DNA from: Tetraselmis striata
Taxonomy: Eukaryota; Chlorophyta; Chlorodendrophyceae; Chlorodendrales; Chlorodendraceae
DNA length: 64,000 bases
Reading direction: 5' to 3'
NCBI GenBank assembly: GCA_006384855.1
Contig: VCJN01003206.1
Location: 1 to 64,000 of the forward strand
Position numbers and translations under genes: made by a program. The notes beneath the pieces were generated by a model. That model was not told the DNA's origin. It was given only the letters and a program-made list of their open reading frames with translations, and did no database searches. Every line of letters begins with the position of its first letter. Position 1 is the stretch's first letter. Below, one piece after another: positions 1 to 10,639 of this stretch.

Positions 1-717
1 GGTGGCCCTAGTGCCGCTGCCCCTTCCTTAGTCTGGGAGGAGTGGGCTCATTTAATTGGCCCCGGCTTTTCCGTCCAGCCCAGTCCCGGCCTCTCTCCGA
101 TTCCCCAACTGTACGACATCTCATCTGACGAGACGCACCGCCAGCTCATCGCGCGTCGGCACTGGGCCACTTTGGATCAGTACCGCTCTCTGTACTGCTT
201 TGGCTTCTACGATGCGGTGGCCCACGCGGCTCTCTGCGAGGCGCTCGCGTCGATTAAGAGAGCGGCAAGCGCGGCGCAGCCCCCTGGTGAGGAGGACCTT
301 CGCCTCCTTGAAGCGGGCGTGGCGGCCTACGACGCCTCAAATAAACACAGGCGCGACTTCCTGGCGTTTATCCGCCTCAACGCGTCGAACGATGCGGATG
401 CGCGGACCAAGACAGTCGCACAGGTGGTTCGCCGCAGCCTCCTCAAGCCCGGTTTCGCGGACTATGGTTCGGAAGCAGTGGCGCAGCTCAGCGACGAGCT
501 TTTGCGCCGCGAGGCCGAGTACAGCGTCACGGCGGCGGCAAAGGCAGCCGTACAACAGCGCTTCGGCGTGGGACCAGATCCCAACGAGGAGGAGGACAAC
601 GACGACGAGCCACCATCCAGAGCGCGACGGCGCCGGCCCTCCGGACGCCGCCCACGCCCAGACTTCCGCCCCACAGCCGACGACGCCGACAAGGGCAAGG
701 GCAAGGGCAAGGCCTGA
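1..717 (+). CDS. gag-like ORF of DIRS copy A (5' partial)
   Basis: Frame 1 is open from the first base of the window to TGA at 715-717, so the start codon is outside. The product would coat or bind element RNA, by position. The middle part (FGFYDAVAHAALCEAL, then a segment around FLAFIRLNA) resembles in layout the better preserved gag of copy B at 33934 (FGARMAALFVALDELL, then FRFRLAFLRRLN). The C-terminus is acidic (EEEDNDDE), then Arg/Pro-rich, and ends in a GKGKGKA tail, fitting RNA binding. No zinc knuckle is visible. The same frame continues past the stop into the RT ORF; see the recoding entry. Confidence 0.6.
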   Translation, partial: GGPSAAAPSLVWEEWAHLIGPGFSVQPSPGLSPIPQLYDISSDETHRQLIARRHWATLDQYRSLYCFGFYDAVAHAALCEALASIKRAASAAQPPGEEDLRLLEAGVAAYDASNKHRRDFLAFIRLNASNDADARTKTVAQVVRRSLLKPGFADYGSEAVAQLSDELLRREAEYSVTAAAKAAVQQRFGVGPDPNEEEDNDDEPPSRARRRRPSGRRPRPDFRPTADDADKGKGKGKA

Positions 718-720
718 CGG
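715..720 (+). promoter_or_regulatory. candidate UGA-CGG stop-readthrough site between gag and pol
   Basis: The gag stop is TGA followed directly by CGG, and the same frame then has no stop until the TGA at 1939. UGA followed by CGG or CUA is a known leaky-stop context in plant viruses and some cellular genes. DIRS copy B has the same arrangement: its gag ends TGA CGG TG at 34786, and its frame also stays open for about 40 codons. The conserved context suggests that pol is made by readthrough; this is inference. Confidence 0.45.
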
Positions 721-2748
721 TGCGGCCCGCCGTTCCGCTTCGTTACCACGCCCCTCCGCGTTTCTGCGCCATCGCGTGCGGGAGAACTGGCGGGAGTGGC
801 GGCGAATCGGGGCGAGCGGGCGCGTGCTCCGGTGGGTTCGCGAGGGAGTGCCGCTACCTTCTCTGGCGCGGCGCCCACGCCTTTCCACCGGGGCGTCTCT
901 CTACGGGACGCTACGCCTCAGCAGCTCGAGTGGTGGGAGCGGGAGAGCCAGCGACTAGTAACAGTCGGCGCGCTAGAACCTGGCGTGCGCGAGCACTACG
1001 TGTCGCGAGTCTTCCTAGTACCAAAGCCGGGCTGCAACCACTGGCGCCTTGTAATAGACCCGCGCCATCTAAACTCTTACTGCGCGGTCTATTCCATGCG
1101 ATTCGAAACTCTGCGTCGCCTGCGGTACCTGGCGAAACGCGGCGACTGGGCGTTTTTCTTCGACCTGCAGGACGGCTACTACGCCCTGGGCTCGCGGGAG
1201 GACGTCCGCGACTTCTTTACAATCAACGTACGTGGCACCCTGTGGCGCTTCGCGGCCCTCCCCATAGGTTGGTCGCTAAGCCCTTACTACTTCTGCACTC
1301 TGATGGCGGTCATGGTGCGCTACTTGCGTCAACCAGACTTCGCGACCTACATCAGCTACGGCCGGCCCTTCCGTCGACGCTTTCGTCGCCGCAAGGCGCG
1401 CGGCGTTTGCCTCCTACCGTTCATCGACGACTTCCTGTTTCTGGCACCGTCGCGCCAGCTGGCTCTACGCCTACGGGCCGAGGTCGAGCGAGTCTGGGGG
1501 CTCCTGGGCCTGGCCAAGCACCCCACCAAGTCGCACCCCGAGCCCACCCAGCAGCTGCAGCACTTAGGCATGGACTTGGACCTGGTCACTATGCAGTTCC
1601 GCGCCCCAGCGGCGAAACTGCGTCGGCTCTCCAACCTGGCCCGCGACCTCCTGTGCATCGCTGCGCGCCGCCGCCGCCACGCGCCGGCCAAACTCCTTGC
1701 GTCTCTCGCCGGGCAGGGCCAGTTCCTCTACCTCGCGATGCCTCCGGCACGTTTCTACCTCCGCGAGGCGCACACCGTCCTGGGCCGATGCTCCTCTCCG
1801 AGCGGCAAGGTCGTTCTGACGCGTCAGCTCATTCGCGATTTGGAGTGGTGGCGCGATGTTCCCACGCGCCACAACGGCGCACCGATTCTGCGCCCGGTGG
1901 AGACAGCCTATCTGCACACGGACTCCAGCCAGTACGGCTGAGGTGCGGTACTGTGCGAAACTACGGAGGCACGCGGATATTGGTACGAGGAGGATCGTCG
2001 ACGTCATATAACGTACAAGGAGCTCAAAGCGGTACGTCTCGCCATACAGTCATTTTTGCCACGGCTGATGGGGCGCCGAGTACTTTTGTACGAGGACAAT
2101 CAGGCGGTGGTGCATATCCTGTCCAATTTGACTACTCGGTCACCGGTGCTTATGGCGGAACTTCGCAAGCTATGGTATTTGCTGGATGTACACGATATTC
2201 GTTTACGAGTACGGTACATTCGGTCTGCGGCGAACGCATGGGCGGACAAGCTTTCGCGAGAGAAGGACTTTTCCGATTGGATGATCAATCCTCGTATATT
2301 CCGGTACGTCGATCGCATCTGGGGACCACATACGGTCGACCGATTCGCAACTATGGAGAACGCCTTGTTACCTCGGTACAACTCCCGGTGGACGGTCCCA
2401 GGTACCGAGGCGGTGGACTCCTTGGCCCAGTCGGACGCCACGTGGCGCGCCGAAGTGAACTGGTGCAATCCCCCCTGGCAGCTGCTGGACGATCTGGTGC
2501 TAAAGCTGCAGCAATCGGGGGCCGCGGCGACCGTGGTCGCCCCGGCCTGGCACGGCCGCCCTTGGCTCCAGCAGCTACACGAGATGGCTACAGAGGTACT
2601 GCACTACCCTCCTTCCCGCGATCTGTTCTTTCCCGGGCTGCTCGGGCGCCGCGCGGGCGTCGGGCCGCCGCCATGGAGCGTGATGCTCTTCCGCCTTCCC
2701 TTCCGTCCTTCTTCTACCGGTCGCGACGCGCCGGCTACGGGGCGTTAA
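718..2748 (+). pseudogene. reverse transcriptase-RNase H of DIRS copy A, one in-frame stop
   Basis: The reading frame is the same as gag. RT signatures: the first catalytic Asp in FFFDLQDGYYAL (about 1155-1190) and the FIDDFLF catalytic box at 1420-1440. RNase H follows with LHTDSSQYG (about 1912-1938), the ELKAV segment, YEDNQAVVHIL (about 2089-2121) and SAANAWADKLSR. The frame is cut by TGA at 1939-1941, exactly where the family has Trp (SQYG-W-GAVL), so it is a nonsense mutation rather than a natural end. After it the frame is open to TAA at 2746-2748. No ATG lies near the start, which fits readthrough from gag. RT and RNase H make double-stranded or circular DNA from the element RNA. Confidence 0.85.
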
Positions 2749-3913
2749 GTGCTGCTGCTGCTACCTTGGACGTTTCCGCGAACGCTTTTCAGATCTCCCG
2801 TACAGATGCTCACAGCAGACAACACCCGGTTGTGCGGTACGGGTTGAAATCGAACGCACCGTCTGCACCATGGGCAGCGATTATGCGACCTGGGCTACTG
2901 CGGCTACTCGGCGACGACGAGGTTGGGCGCCGTGCCGCGAATTTCTTGATGTCTTCGCGCGCGGAACGTACCGTGCAGTCTTACGGATCTGAATTCAACC
3001 TATTCTGCGAGTTCTGCGCGCAAAATGGGAGACTGCCGGACACGGCGGATCCGCCGCTCATCGTTCGGTACATCTCTTGGGTTGCGGCACGTGGCCGCAA
3101 CAAGGCTGGTGCCTTTGGACCCTACCTTTCAGCGATCAACGCCTTTTTCACCGATAATTTCAAGGAGCCGCCGGCGCTTGGGCCTTTCGTCAACCAGGCG
3201 ATGCGCGGTTGGGAGCTGGCTCAGCAGGTGCTGGACGCCCCGGACTACCGGGTGCCTCTGCCTGCGGACGTCGCCCTCGCCTGTGTTCGGCGTGTGCAGC
3301 GGCTGGTTTCTCACAGGTCCATCGCGTGCGACCTGCCCACATTCCGTGCCCTGCTCGTTACCGCGGTCAATTTCCTTTTTTGTCACCGCGCGGGTACCAG
3401 TACGGGGTGCGGCGTGCGCGATTCGGCGGTTGATTCCCGCAGCATTACGCTGTACCGTCGAGTACTTAAGGGCAAGCCTTCCGGGGCGCCTCGTCAGGTG
3501 CTGCAAATTTCCGTGAGGCGCACCCCGAAATCGCGGAGCTTTTGGAGTTCTTCGTCAGCTGCCGCGATCACGTGCTGCCCGGTGCTACTCGGTTTTGGCA
3601 GCTCCCTAATGATGATCCCGGCACGTGGACCGCGGAAACTGTCTCCGAATGGGTAACTGCCGCTGCCTTGGCAGTTGACGCTACCCCGCCTGCTGGTTTC
3701 TGCTGGTCGTCGCACAGCCTTCGCAGTGGCGGGGCGTCCGCGGCCTCGGCCACGGGCGTCCCTATGCCTACGATTCGCTGGCTTGGCGGCTGGAAAGTGG
3801 GCAGCGGCGTGGTCCTCAATTACATCGTGCCAGGCATCCTGGACTCCGCTGGGGCCCGCTACTTCTTCGGCTCCCTGGCACCGCAGCGTTCCGCTGCTAA
3901 TCTTTCACAGTGA
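2673..3913 (+). pseudogene. tyrosine recombinase of DIRS copy A, one frameshift
   Basis: The ATG at 2673 sits in a GCCGCCATGG context, an excellent Kozak match, and overlaps the RT-RNase H frame by 76 bases; a second ATG is at 2883. An N-terminal SAM-like part (SSRAERTVQSY) is followed by the catalytic domain: a first Arg near CHRAGTS, the HSLRSGGA box (H-x-x-R) near 3713 and the terminal Tyr in VLNYI near 3820. The frame shifts by -1 at about 3505-3515, consistent with one lost base; downstream the frame runs to TGA at 3911. The enzyme would integrate the circular DNA intermediate. Confidence 0.8.
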
Positions 3914-3952
3914 CTGGTTTTCACCGGTAACTGTGGCCTTCCGGTTTTGCCT

Positions 3953-4318
3953 GGCAACGTGACTCGCACTCTGTCTAATCGTTGTTAAGTACTTAACTGA
4001 GTTTAGTTAGACGACGGACCGAGTTGTGCGGTCGAACGACTACCACCTGGAAAATATAGCACAGTAGCCAGTCATCGGCTCTGTCTAGAATCTTCCAGGA
4101 TGGGACAGTGAGCAGCGGACTCGCGACCGCACCAGCTCCCGACCTGTTTCCCTGCCTGCCTGCAGCTACGACTTAGCCAACTGTCTAGACCATAGCGCTC
4201 ATCCCTTTTGCTGTTGCGCTTCACGCACCCACCCGTCCCACCCATCTTGTTTGGTGTGGCGAGGGGCTTGTAAGACAAGACATTCGCTTTTGGCAACGTG
4301 ACTCGCACTCTGTCTAAT
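3953..4318 (+). repeat. split direct repeats and palindrome at 3' end of DIRS copy A
   Basis: A 27 bp sequence beginning GGCAACGTGACTCGCACTCT occurs at 3953-3979 and again at 4292-4318. Five bases after the first copy lies a perfect 14 bp palindrome, GTTAAGTACTTAAC (3984-3997). PAT-type DIRS elements have B1-A2-B2 at the right end, with A1 at the left; the two 27-mers fit B1 and B2. A1 is outside the window, so this is not proven. Confidence 0.5.
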
Positions 4319-6660
4319 TATTAAAAACAGGAAAAATAATGACGACTAGTCGCTACTCATCGCGCAGCACGTGCGGTGCTGCTGGTCGGACTCCGTCCCG
4401 CGCTGCCAAGTAACGCAGCGCAGCGCGGCCGTGACCGCGCAGTACGGCCCACGCCCGCCCGTTAGGGCCTACCACCGCGTGTCTCACGCCCTGCTGCCGA
4501 CCCGTCCTGCGCCGTGCGAGGCAGCAGTGGCACGTCAGTGCCAAGTCGCGGCGGCGTCCGTGGAGATGGCGCGCGGGCGACATCGCTGGCTAGACGCGCG
4601 ATGCATCGCGGCTCGCGCTGATGGGATTGGTTGACTGCACGGCCTTCCGGCCGCTCCGGTCCAACAGCGCCCAGCCTCGCCACGTCAGGTACGGACCACC
4701 CCTATCCCATGCCGCTCACCTACCTAGCGCCGAGTCTTAGCCCGTCCCGACCCTTACTTTCTCCGCCTACGACCGACTCGTCACGGGTACGTGCGTTAAG
4801 TTGTTGAGTCGCGAGTAGCGACATCGCGCTGACCCGCGATGGCGCTGACCAGCAGCGCGCGCACAAAGGGACTAGTCAACTAGTCACTCACCTCCCCCCC
4901 CCCCCCCTCCCGTACCCAAGGCCAGTCCCTAGGACTAAAATATGACACGCGAGGTCCGGCGATGAGGACGTGTGGCGTATCGCGCATCGCTGCGCCTCGG
5001 GTGCGGCCGGGCGGCGCTGCGCCGCCATCAGCCTAGGGAACGCACTCCGGCACGATGCAGACGCCAGGTGAGACCCGCACCCCCATCTACCTAGCCCCCT
5101 CCCCCCCCCTTCCCCCAGTTTTCTCCCAGTACCCGCCCCGCACTGTAACGCCGTTGACCGACGCATGCATGCATTTTGTTAATACGCCGCACTACCCCTT
5201 TCGCTTCGTTGACTCGGTGCGCAACGTGACCTCCCCTCAAGCGCGTTGTGTGCCCGTTCAATACCGATTTTATGCGACCGCAGTGGCGCAATAGAGGGAG
5301 ATAGGAATGGGTCGCGTCGTCTCGTTTCCATGTGGCGCTGACTAAGGAGCTGCGACGCTCAAGCAGCGCTGACTCGTAGCAATATTCCTGCTGACCGGCA
5401 CGACGACCGCGAAATTAAAGATTACTGCAGCAAAACGAGTGGTCGCCCGACGTTCTGCCACGCCCCCCATACAGGTACTCGAAGCACTGACCAGAGTCAC
5501 GCAGACTGCTCTGCGAGTCCGGACGACGAGACGATGGCGGCGCGACGGCGTGATGACCGCCAATAATACCGGTAGGCATGCAGCGACGTCTCGTGATGTG
5601 AAATATATGGCATTTTTGTTTTCAGCACCCAATGATAATTAAAGCGTAAGCATTGTGTGGCCCTCTTTATTAATTATTAATAAGGTGCTACAAATAACAT
5701 TGACCGTGTGCATATATGTCATGTGTGTGTGTGTGTGTGTGTGAAGCCCTGGGGCTGAGCGGCTGGTGTGCTGAAGTTGGTTTTTGGGCAGATTTTGGGC
5801 TGGAACCTCATCAACACCCCATGAAACCACGCTAATAAGATTTTGCAATGGGTATGGCTAACTTTTCCCAGGATGCTAGAACATAATATATGTGGCTGTG
5901 TGTGAGCGTCATGTTGGCGCCTCGCCGCGGCGGCCCTGCGCGGCGTGTCCGCGGGCGCCACGCCCCACCCCCCTACCACCCCCTACCTGCCACAGCCTCT
6001 CATGCTAGCATTATAAGATGACTCATATGGCTTATGCTTTGTAGCTAGCAACTTTGCAGCCCCACCCTGCACCCTCAGGTGCGGGGTGGCACCACCTCGT
6101 TGGTGTGCGCCGGGTGCCGGCAATCCCCGCGCAGTGGCAACAGTAGTTTGGGGTATATGTATATATATGTACATGCATAGTTGGCCATACAGGGGTGGTA
6201 CCAGCGCTCAGGAGGGTCAAATGAAGCCCCCCCCAAAGCAGCACCCCCAGCCAGTGACCCCCTCCTGCCCCCTGTGCCGCAGGTGGCTGCAGCCAGGCGC
6301 AGGCAGGTGCGCAGTGGCGCTTTGGGCGCGCGGGCGCTAAGGCGGCCAAAGGGCCAACGGCCTCCTAGCCGCCTAGCCCCCCCTCCCCCCCCCCCCCAAC
6401 GGGGTGATTGTTTGTGATCGAGCAGCGGTATGTAATGAATATTGTGGTTTGTTTCGAAGGTTGCCCCTGCGCCGTCGATACCTTCGCTGATTCCTTCCGC
6501 TCGCCCGGCTGTGTGTTTAAATTCGTAAATCAGGCAGCTCCGATGGGCTGAACGGTACGAGGAGAGATGTCCGCGCACGTCTACTCCACGAATTAGTACA
6601 GAACGGGGATTGTTCGTGAGCATACATGTACCACGCGGATACCACGAACTTTCTCCGAGT
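4319..6660. other. gene-poor stretch with simple repeats
   Basis: I see no convincing gene here. Open frames are short and unlike known proteins. The stretch contains poly-C runs near 4890 and 6385, a TG dinucleotide repeat at 5721-5743 and CpG-rich DNA at 4360-4700. It is probably old repeat debris. Confidence 0.5.
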
Positions 6661-6663
6661 AGG

Positions 6664-7780
6664 GTACAATGACTAGACCGATATAATAAACATTGCGTCC
6701 CCCCCCCCCCCCCCCCGTTCACTATATCGTTATGTTCACTATATCGGTGTTCATTATAAGCAGGCCCACCCGACCGCTATAGTAAACGGTTTACTAAATC
6801 GGTACTATTGTTTATTGTAACGGTGACCCCGTTCACTGTAGCAGTCTGTGCCCATGCAAGGCAACATGTGACTCTGGATTTGTGTTTCAAGAGTTCTTGA
6901 TTACTTTACATGGCTTTCTACGGTGCCGGAGAGGGCAGGAGTGACTACGGCGGGGAGCGGGAGGGAAGAATTCACGGACGGAGGCCTGCCGTGTGCGGTT
7001 TGACGTGTGCATGGCAGCCAAGCCTTCACGCAGGATATCCACAGCAAAGAGACTGTTGTAGTCTCGGACCATCACTGATGCGTTCACTCGTTCCGCACTC
7101 TCAGTCACAAACAAGAAAACTTTCTCCACAAGCCCCCTAACCTCCTGCAATGTGGGTGCCCTCTCTGGCTCCATCTCATCCACATCCACATCCATGTCAA
7201 GCGGCACCATAGCTACGTTGTCATCCTCGGTGTGTTCAATCTCATCCACAGTCTCCTTGGGCTCGTCAGTATCCGCTGCTGCTTGGGCCGGTGGTTCAAA
7301 CACCTCCCTCTCCAATGGCATGTCCAAAAGGTCCATTGGAGAGGGAGACGGCCGCCGCCGCCGCCGCCGAGTGGTTGTAGAGGCCTCTGCGCCCGTACTG
7401 GAACGGTACCGGCTATCGGAACACGCCAACGGCCGGGTTCGGCGTCGGCGACACTGCCGTTATGTAGAGAAGTTTACTATATCGGTATAGTTTGGGGCAT
7501 TGTGTCCCCCCCCCCCCCCCCCCCCACCCCCCCCCCCCCCCACCCCCCCCCCCCCCCCGTTCACTATAGCGGTAAGTTTATTATATTGGTAAGTTTATTA
7601 TAGGGGTATACATAGGGAATTTTCCCGGTGTTAAGAATCCGTCCCCCCCCCCCCCCCCCCCCCCCGTTCACTATATCGGTATGTTCACTATATCGGTATT
7701 CATCTTTAAATACTTACATAAGGGCTTTCACAATATCGGTATTCATTATATCGGTATAGTCACTGTACACTCCTCGCGCG
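6664..7780. repeat. C-tract modules with pogo/Tigger-like subterminal repeats
   Basis: Three modules share one design: a long C run (about 6700, 7505-7558, 7643-7665) followed by GTTCACTATATCGGT and one or more further copies of that 15-mer. Reverse-oriented copies (GTTTACTATATCGG types) lie just before the first two C runs. TTCRYTATATCG-type repeats are typical of pogo/Tigger ends in the Tc1/mariner superfamily. A possible element ORF lies between the first two modules. No DDE transposase is visible, so this may be a non-autonomous element or nested ends. Confidence 0.45.
6887..7336 (-). CDS. hypothetical acidic protein, possible transposon C-terminal fragment
   Basis: The ATG at 7336 opens a 149-residue frame; the same frame extends upstream without ATG into an Arg-rich stretch. 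The first half is acidic (DMDVDVDEMEPE), and the second has a helical segment (VRGLVEKVFLFVTESAERV) and RQASVREFFP. That last box recalls the terminal phenylalanine motif of many pogo-type transposases, and the gene lies between pogo-like repeats. There is no catalytic domain. It could be a transposase tail exon or an unrelated host ORF. Confidence 0.35.
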   Translation of the reverse strand: MDLLDMPLEREVFEPPAQAAADTDEPKETVDEIEHTEDDNVAMVPLDMDVDVDEMEPERAPTLQEVRGLVEKVFLFVTESAERVNASVMVRDYNSLFAVDILREGLAAMHTSNRTRQASVREFFPPAPRRSHSCPLRHRRKPCKVIKNS

Positions 7781-8086
7781 CGCCGCTCGTCATTCGCCGC
7801 TCACGTGTCAGTCTCGGATACTATACGACGTTACCACGAAGATCACTTTTGCGGCCTCCGTAGCTAGTACGTAGCACACTACTACCTGTACGCGGGAACA
7901 TGATGCTGTAAATGACCGTGTAGATGTGTAGTACACAGGGTACTTCAGGCGGCGGGGTTCGCAGGGGTGAAACATCCGCAATGATAACGTGTGTAAACCG
8001 GTATACAGCAATTACTATTCTACTAAGCGGCGCTTCGCGCCGGGGATTTGTGGAGGTGCCCCTACCTCTTGGGTTGAGCGTGGTGC

Positions 8087-8405
8087 GGCCGTGCGGGATG
8101 CGGGCCGCTTTTAGCCGGCTTGTCGTGTTGATCTTGTAACACTGTTGTTTCCGGGTAATAATGCTTTTAGCGTTAGATTTGTCAGTAATTTATTTTTCAA
8201 ACGAGACGTATTATTTTGTAAAACAGATTAAATCTGCAAGCCGCGTAAAAGCGGGCCGTTGACTACTGGTGTGCATTACAAAAAGGCCGGTACCCAACCC
8301 ACCGCTAAAAGTTGTACTACCCCCCCCAAAAAAAAACAGCACTACAAGATCAGCAATACAGTACAAGCCGCCTACAGGCGGCCCGCATCCCGCACGAGGC
8401 CGCGC
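8087..8405. repeat. MITE-like inverted repeat
   Basis: About 60 bases from 8087 (core GTGCGGGATGCGGGCCGC, then GGCTTGT ... GATCTTGTA) reappear as reverse complement at about 8340-8405. The arms enclose about 190 bases. It would fold into a long hairpin and looks like a short non-autonomous DNA transposon. Target duplications were not established. Confidence 0.5.
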
Positions 8406-8760
8406 AGGTCGGGCCGGTCGTCAGGTCTACGGGGCGGGCACGGCGCGAATCGCCACGCCCGCCGCCTGTACCGGCACCGGACGCCGGACGCTGTCGTTCG
8501 ACCGTCGCCCGTCCGTCGACGGACGCCGGGCCCCGGGTCGGCGGATTGCCCCCGCACCGCGGCGACCCATTTTTACAGCACCATACTTGGACTACCGTAT
8601 AGGTAAGGAATAGTCGCTGAATAGTCTCGCTTGCTGATTCAGCAGTAAAAACGCGCTGCGGTACCGCGTTATTTTGGCGTTTTAGACGAATATATGACGT
8701 GCCTGGGCTAGAATACACGCGCATCCATTCAGAATGTTACCGTACACGTACCAGTACCGT

Positions 8761-8981
8761 GAAATCAAACGACCGAAAACCGAACGTATGACGGTTCATA
8801 CGCGAAGCGCGTATGTGACAGGACGGACGGAGGACATTCGTGATTTTTGCAGTATGTTTCCGGTATAATTCACGATAGATTCGTCTTAGTCGCAGGATTT
8901 TTACGGACTGTGGTAGGAGTGCCTAGAAATCAAACGAGCAAAGATCGAACGTATGACGGTTCATTCACGAAGACGCAGCGC
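8761..8981 (+). repeat. two direct copies of a ~50 bp sequence
   Basis: GAAATCAAACGA ... CGAACGTATGACGGTTCAT occurs at 8761 and again at 8927, 166 bases apart, each followed by a run of GGACGGA-type repeats. Confidence 0.5.
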
Positions 8982-9400
8982 ACGAGGACGGAGGACGGAG
9001 GACGGACGGACGCCTAAAAATCCGTGATAAAACCGTATTGCAACCGGTATCCATTCTCACGTATTCCAAGTGATTTCGGACGCGGCTCTCCTTTTCCTCC
9101 GCTCAACCCAAGAGGTAGGGGAATAATTGCGCGCGCGTGCGCAGCTATAAGTACCGGGCGCTGGGCGGCGGCGGTCAGCGCCCCCCGTGACGAAACTGCT
9201 GCTGACCGCAGAGACCATCTTTCCGCCAGCCGCGCCCACCCGGAAGACCGCGCCCCCCAGCGCCGTTGACGCGTAGGCCGGTCCCGGCGCGGGCAAGAGG
9301 GCAGGTATCCCTCCCCTGCGTACCGATGAGGGGGGTGCTGGGCTCTCGGGCTGCGCGCCGCGGGAAAAAGGGCGATTATTGAGTCAAAATGGGCACATTT

Positions 9401-9470
9401 CTGGACTCAAAATTGCACCCCCCTTAACTCAATATTGTACCCCTTTTGGGGGGTGCAAATTTGAGTCCAG
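9401..9470. other. 23 bp-stem hairpin at the left end of the 9.4-14.6 kb element
   Basis: The arm at 9401-9423 (CTGGACTCAAAATTGCAC + CCCCC) pairs with 9448-9470 with one mismatch, around a 24 base loop that is rich in T and C. The outer half of the same motif recurs at the far end of the element (14566-14588). Confidence 0.6.
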
Positions 9471-9870
9471 CCTAACACTGTACGAATGTACTGTGAAACT
9501 GGCTTCCTTTTCTTGCCAACACTGTACGAGGTATTGTTCAGTGAAATGGACCTTCACTATGTACTACACGCATGTCCACCGCCCTTTGACGAGATGCGTC
9601 GCTACCCTTCCACGCCAACCGTTTTTTCTGGCCTCGAATGCTACGCCGCCACTGTGCTTCCCACTCATCTACCCCTCGCAAGCTCCCTCGCGCTTGTATT
9701 CTTTGAGGCATCTTAACGCTTCTCGGTGCACAAAAGCATGGCAGACCGTCCTCGTAGAGCAAAACGCACATCTGCCCGCTTGCACAGTTCTGTGCGTGGC
9801 GGGGACATCTGCGGCTGCACTTGGCTTTGACCCAACGAGCAGGGCTCTCGACACACTGCTAGTGACCCCC

Positions 9871-10164
9871 ATGGCGCAAGATTCTCCGCAGATGCACTTG
9901 CGTTCCGGCAGGAGGGCGTCTCAGGCGCCAATACCCACGACTCAGCCCATGAGGCCCATGCAGCCGGGCGGTGGGCAACATGGAAGCGGACCGCTATGGC
10001 CCGGGGCCGGAGATTCGCAGCCTTCACCTCACGGCGAGCCTCAGCCTGACCCCCCAAGCCTCAAGGTGTGCCACCTTTGGTCCCTCTCCCAGGAGCGACT
10101 CCAACGGTACGCGGACTCGCATCTTCGCTTGCATCTCTCATCAGGGCGCCGTGGGCTGCGTTAA
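9871..10164 (+). CDS. hypothetical 97-residue ORF in the 9.4-14.6 kb element
   Basis: The ATG at 9871 opens MAQDSPQMHLRSGRRASQ, and a Pro/Gly/Gln-rich stretch follows. N-terminal [MH]xLRSGR motifs are common in short ORFs of retro- and DNA elements. The downstream frames at 10268-10884 (for example VNMRAFLASEDHRLVYNELR) look coding in short pieces but are broken by frame changes. No domain was recognised. Confidence 0.25.
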   Translation: MAQDSPQMHLRSGRRASQAPIPTTQPMRPMQPGGGQHGSGPLWPGAGDSQPSPHGEPQPDPPSLKVCHLWSLSQERLQRYADSHLRLHLSSGRRGLR

Positions 10165-10639
10165 GCGCACCTCGCCGTCGCGCATCTCGACATGAGTGGT
10201 GACACCCGCCCCGTTTCCCACCCGCTTCGTGTTTTCGTCCTTGTCTGCCAACGACCTCTAACACATCATGCACGATCCGCGATACCCGATGACCTCAGAC
10301 TGCAAGAGAGGGGCAGGGGCGAGAGGCAGCACGGTGAACATGCGGGCCTTCTTGGCCTCTGAAGACCACCGGCTTGTGTACAACGAGTTGCGGGGGATTT
10401 GCAACGAGTATGTCCAAGAAGCTCACCGGCAGATGCGAATCTCGTCCCTTGGTAAAATGGCCCGGCAAAAGCCCTCGTCATGGCAGACCCGGACTACGGC
10501 TCGGGTCCTGCCAATGTCGACAGCGTGGCGGGGGAGGGGGGGGGGGGGGGGGCTGCTCCTCATCATCTTTCTCATTTGTTGCGCGCCACTCACTGCCGTC
10601 AGGAGGGGGCGATATGTGACAGTTGTCGACGCCTTGAAG

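Larger units (their letters stand above)
1..4318 (+). mobile_element. DIRS/PAT-like tyrosine-recombinase retrotransposon, copy A (5' end outside window)
   Basis: The order is gag-like ORF, reverse transcriptase with RNase H, then a tyrosine recombinase in an overlapping frame. This order, and the lack of a DDE integrase or long terminal repeats, is diagnostic of the DIRS superfamily. The 3' end carries a 27 bp direct repeat (3953-3979 and 4292-4318) as in PAT-type split direct repeats. The copy is degenerate: one in-frame TGA in RNase H and one frameshift in the recombinase. The left terminus lies before base 1. Confidence 0.85.
7781..9375. other. non-coding stretch with small repeats
   Basis: No gene is recognised. 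Besides the inverted repeat at 8087-8405 and the direct repeat pair at 8761-8981, a module at about 7848-7879 (TTTGCGGCCTCCGTAGCTAG...) recurs inverted at about 19945-19978. Confidence 0.5.

Noticed and set aside
720-3656. A 978-residue open frame over the DIRS element
   Set aside because: Its first two thirds are the wrong frame over gag and RT; only the last part (from 2673) is the recombinase.
4360-4690. CpG-island host promoter or gene
   Set aside because: High CpG is general in this window and no protein-like frame follows.
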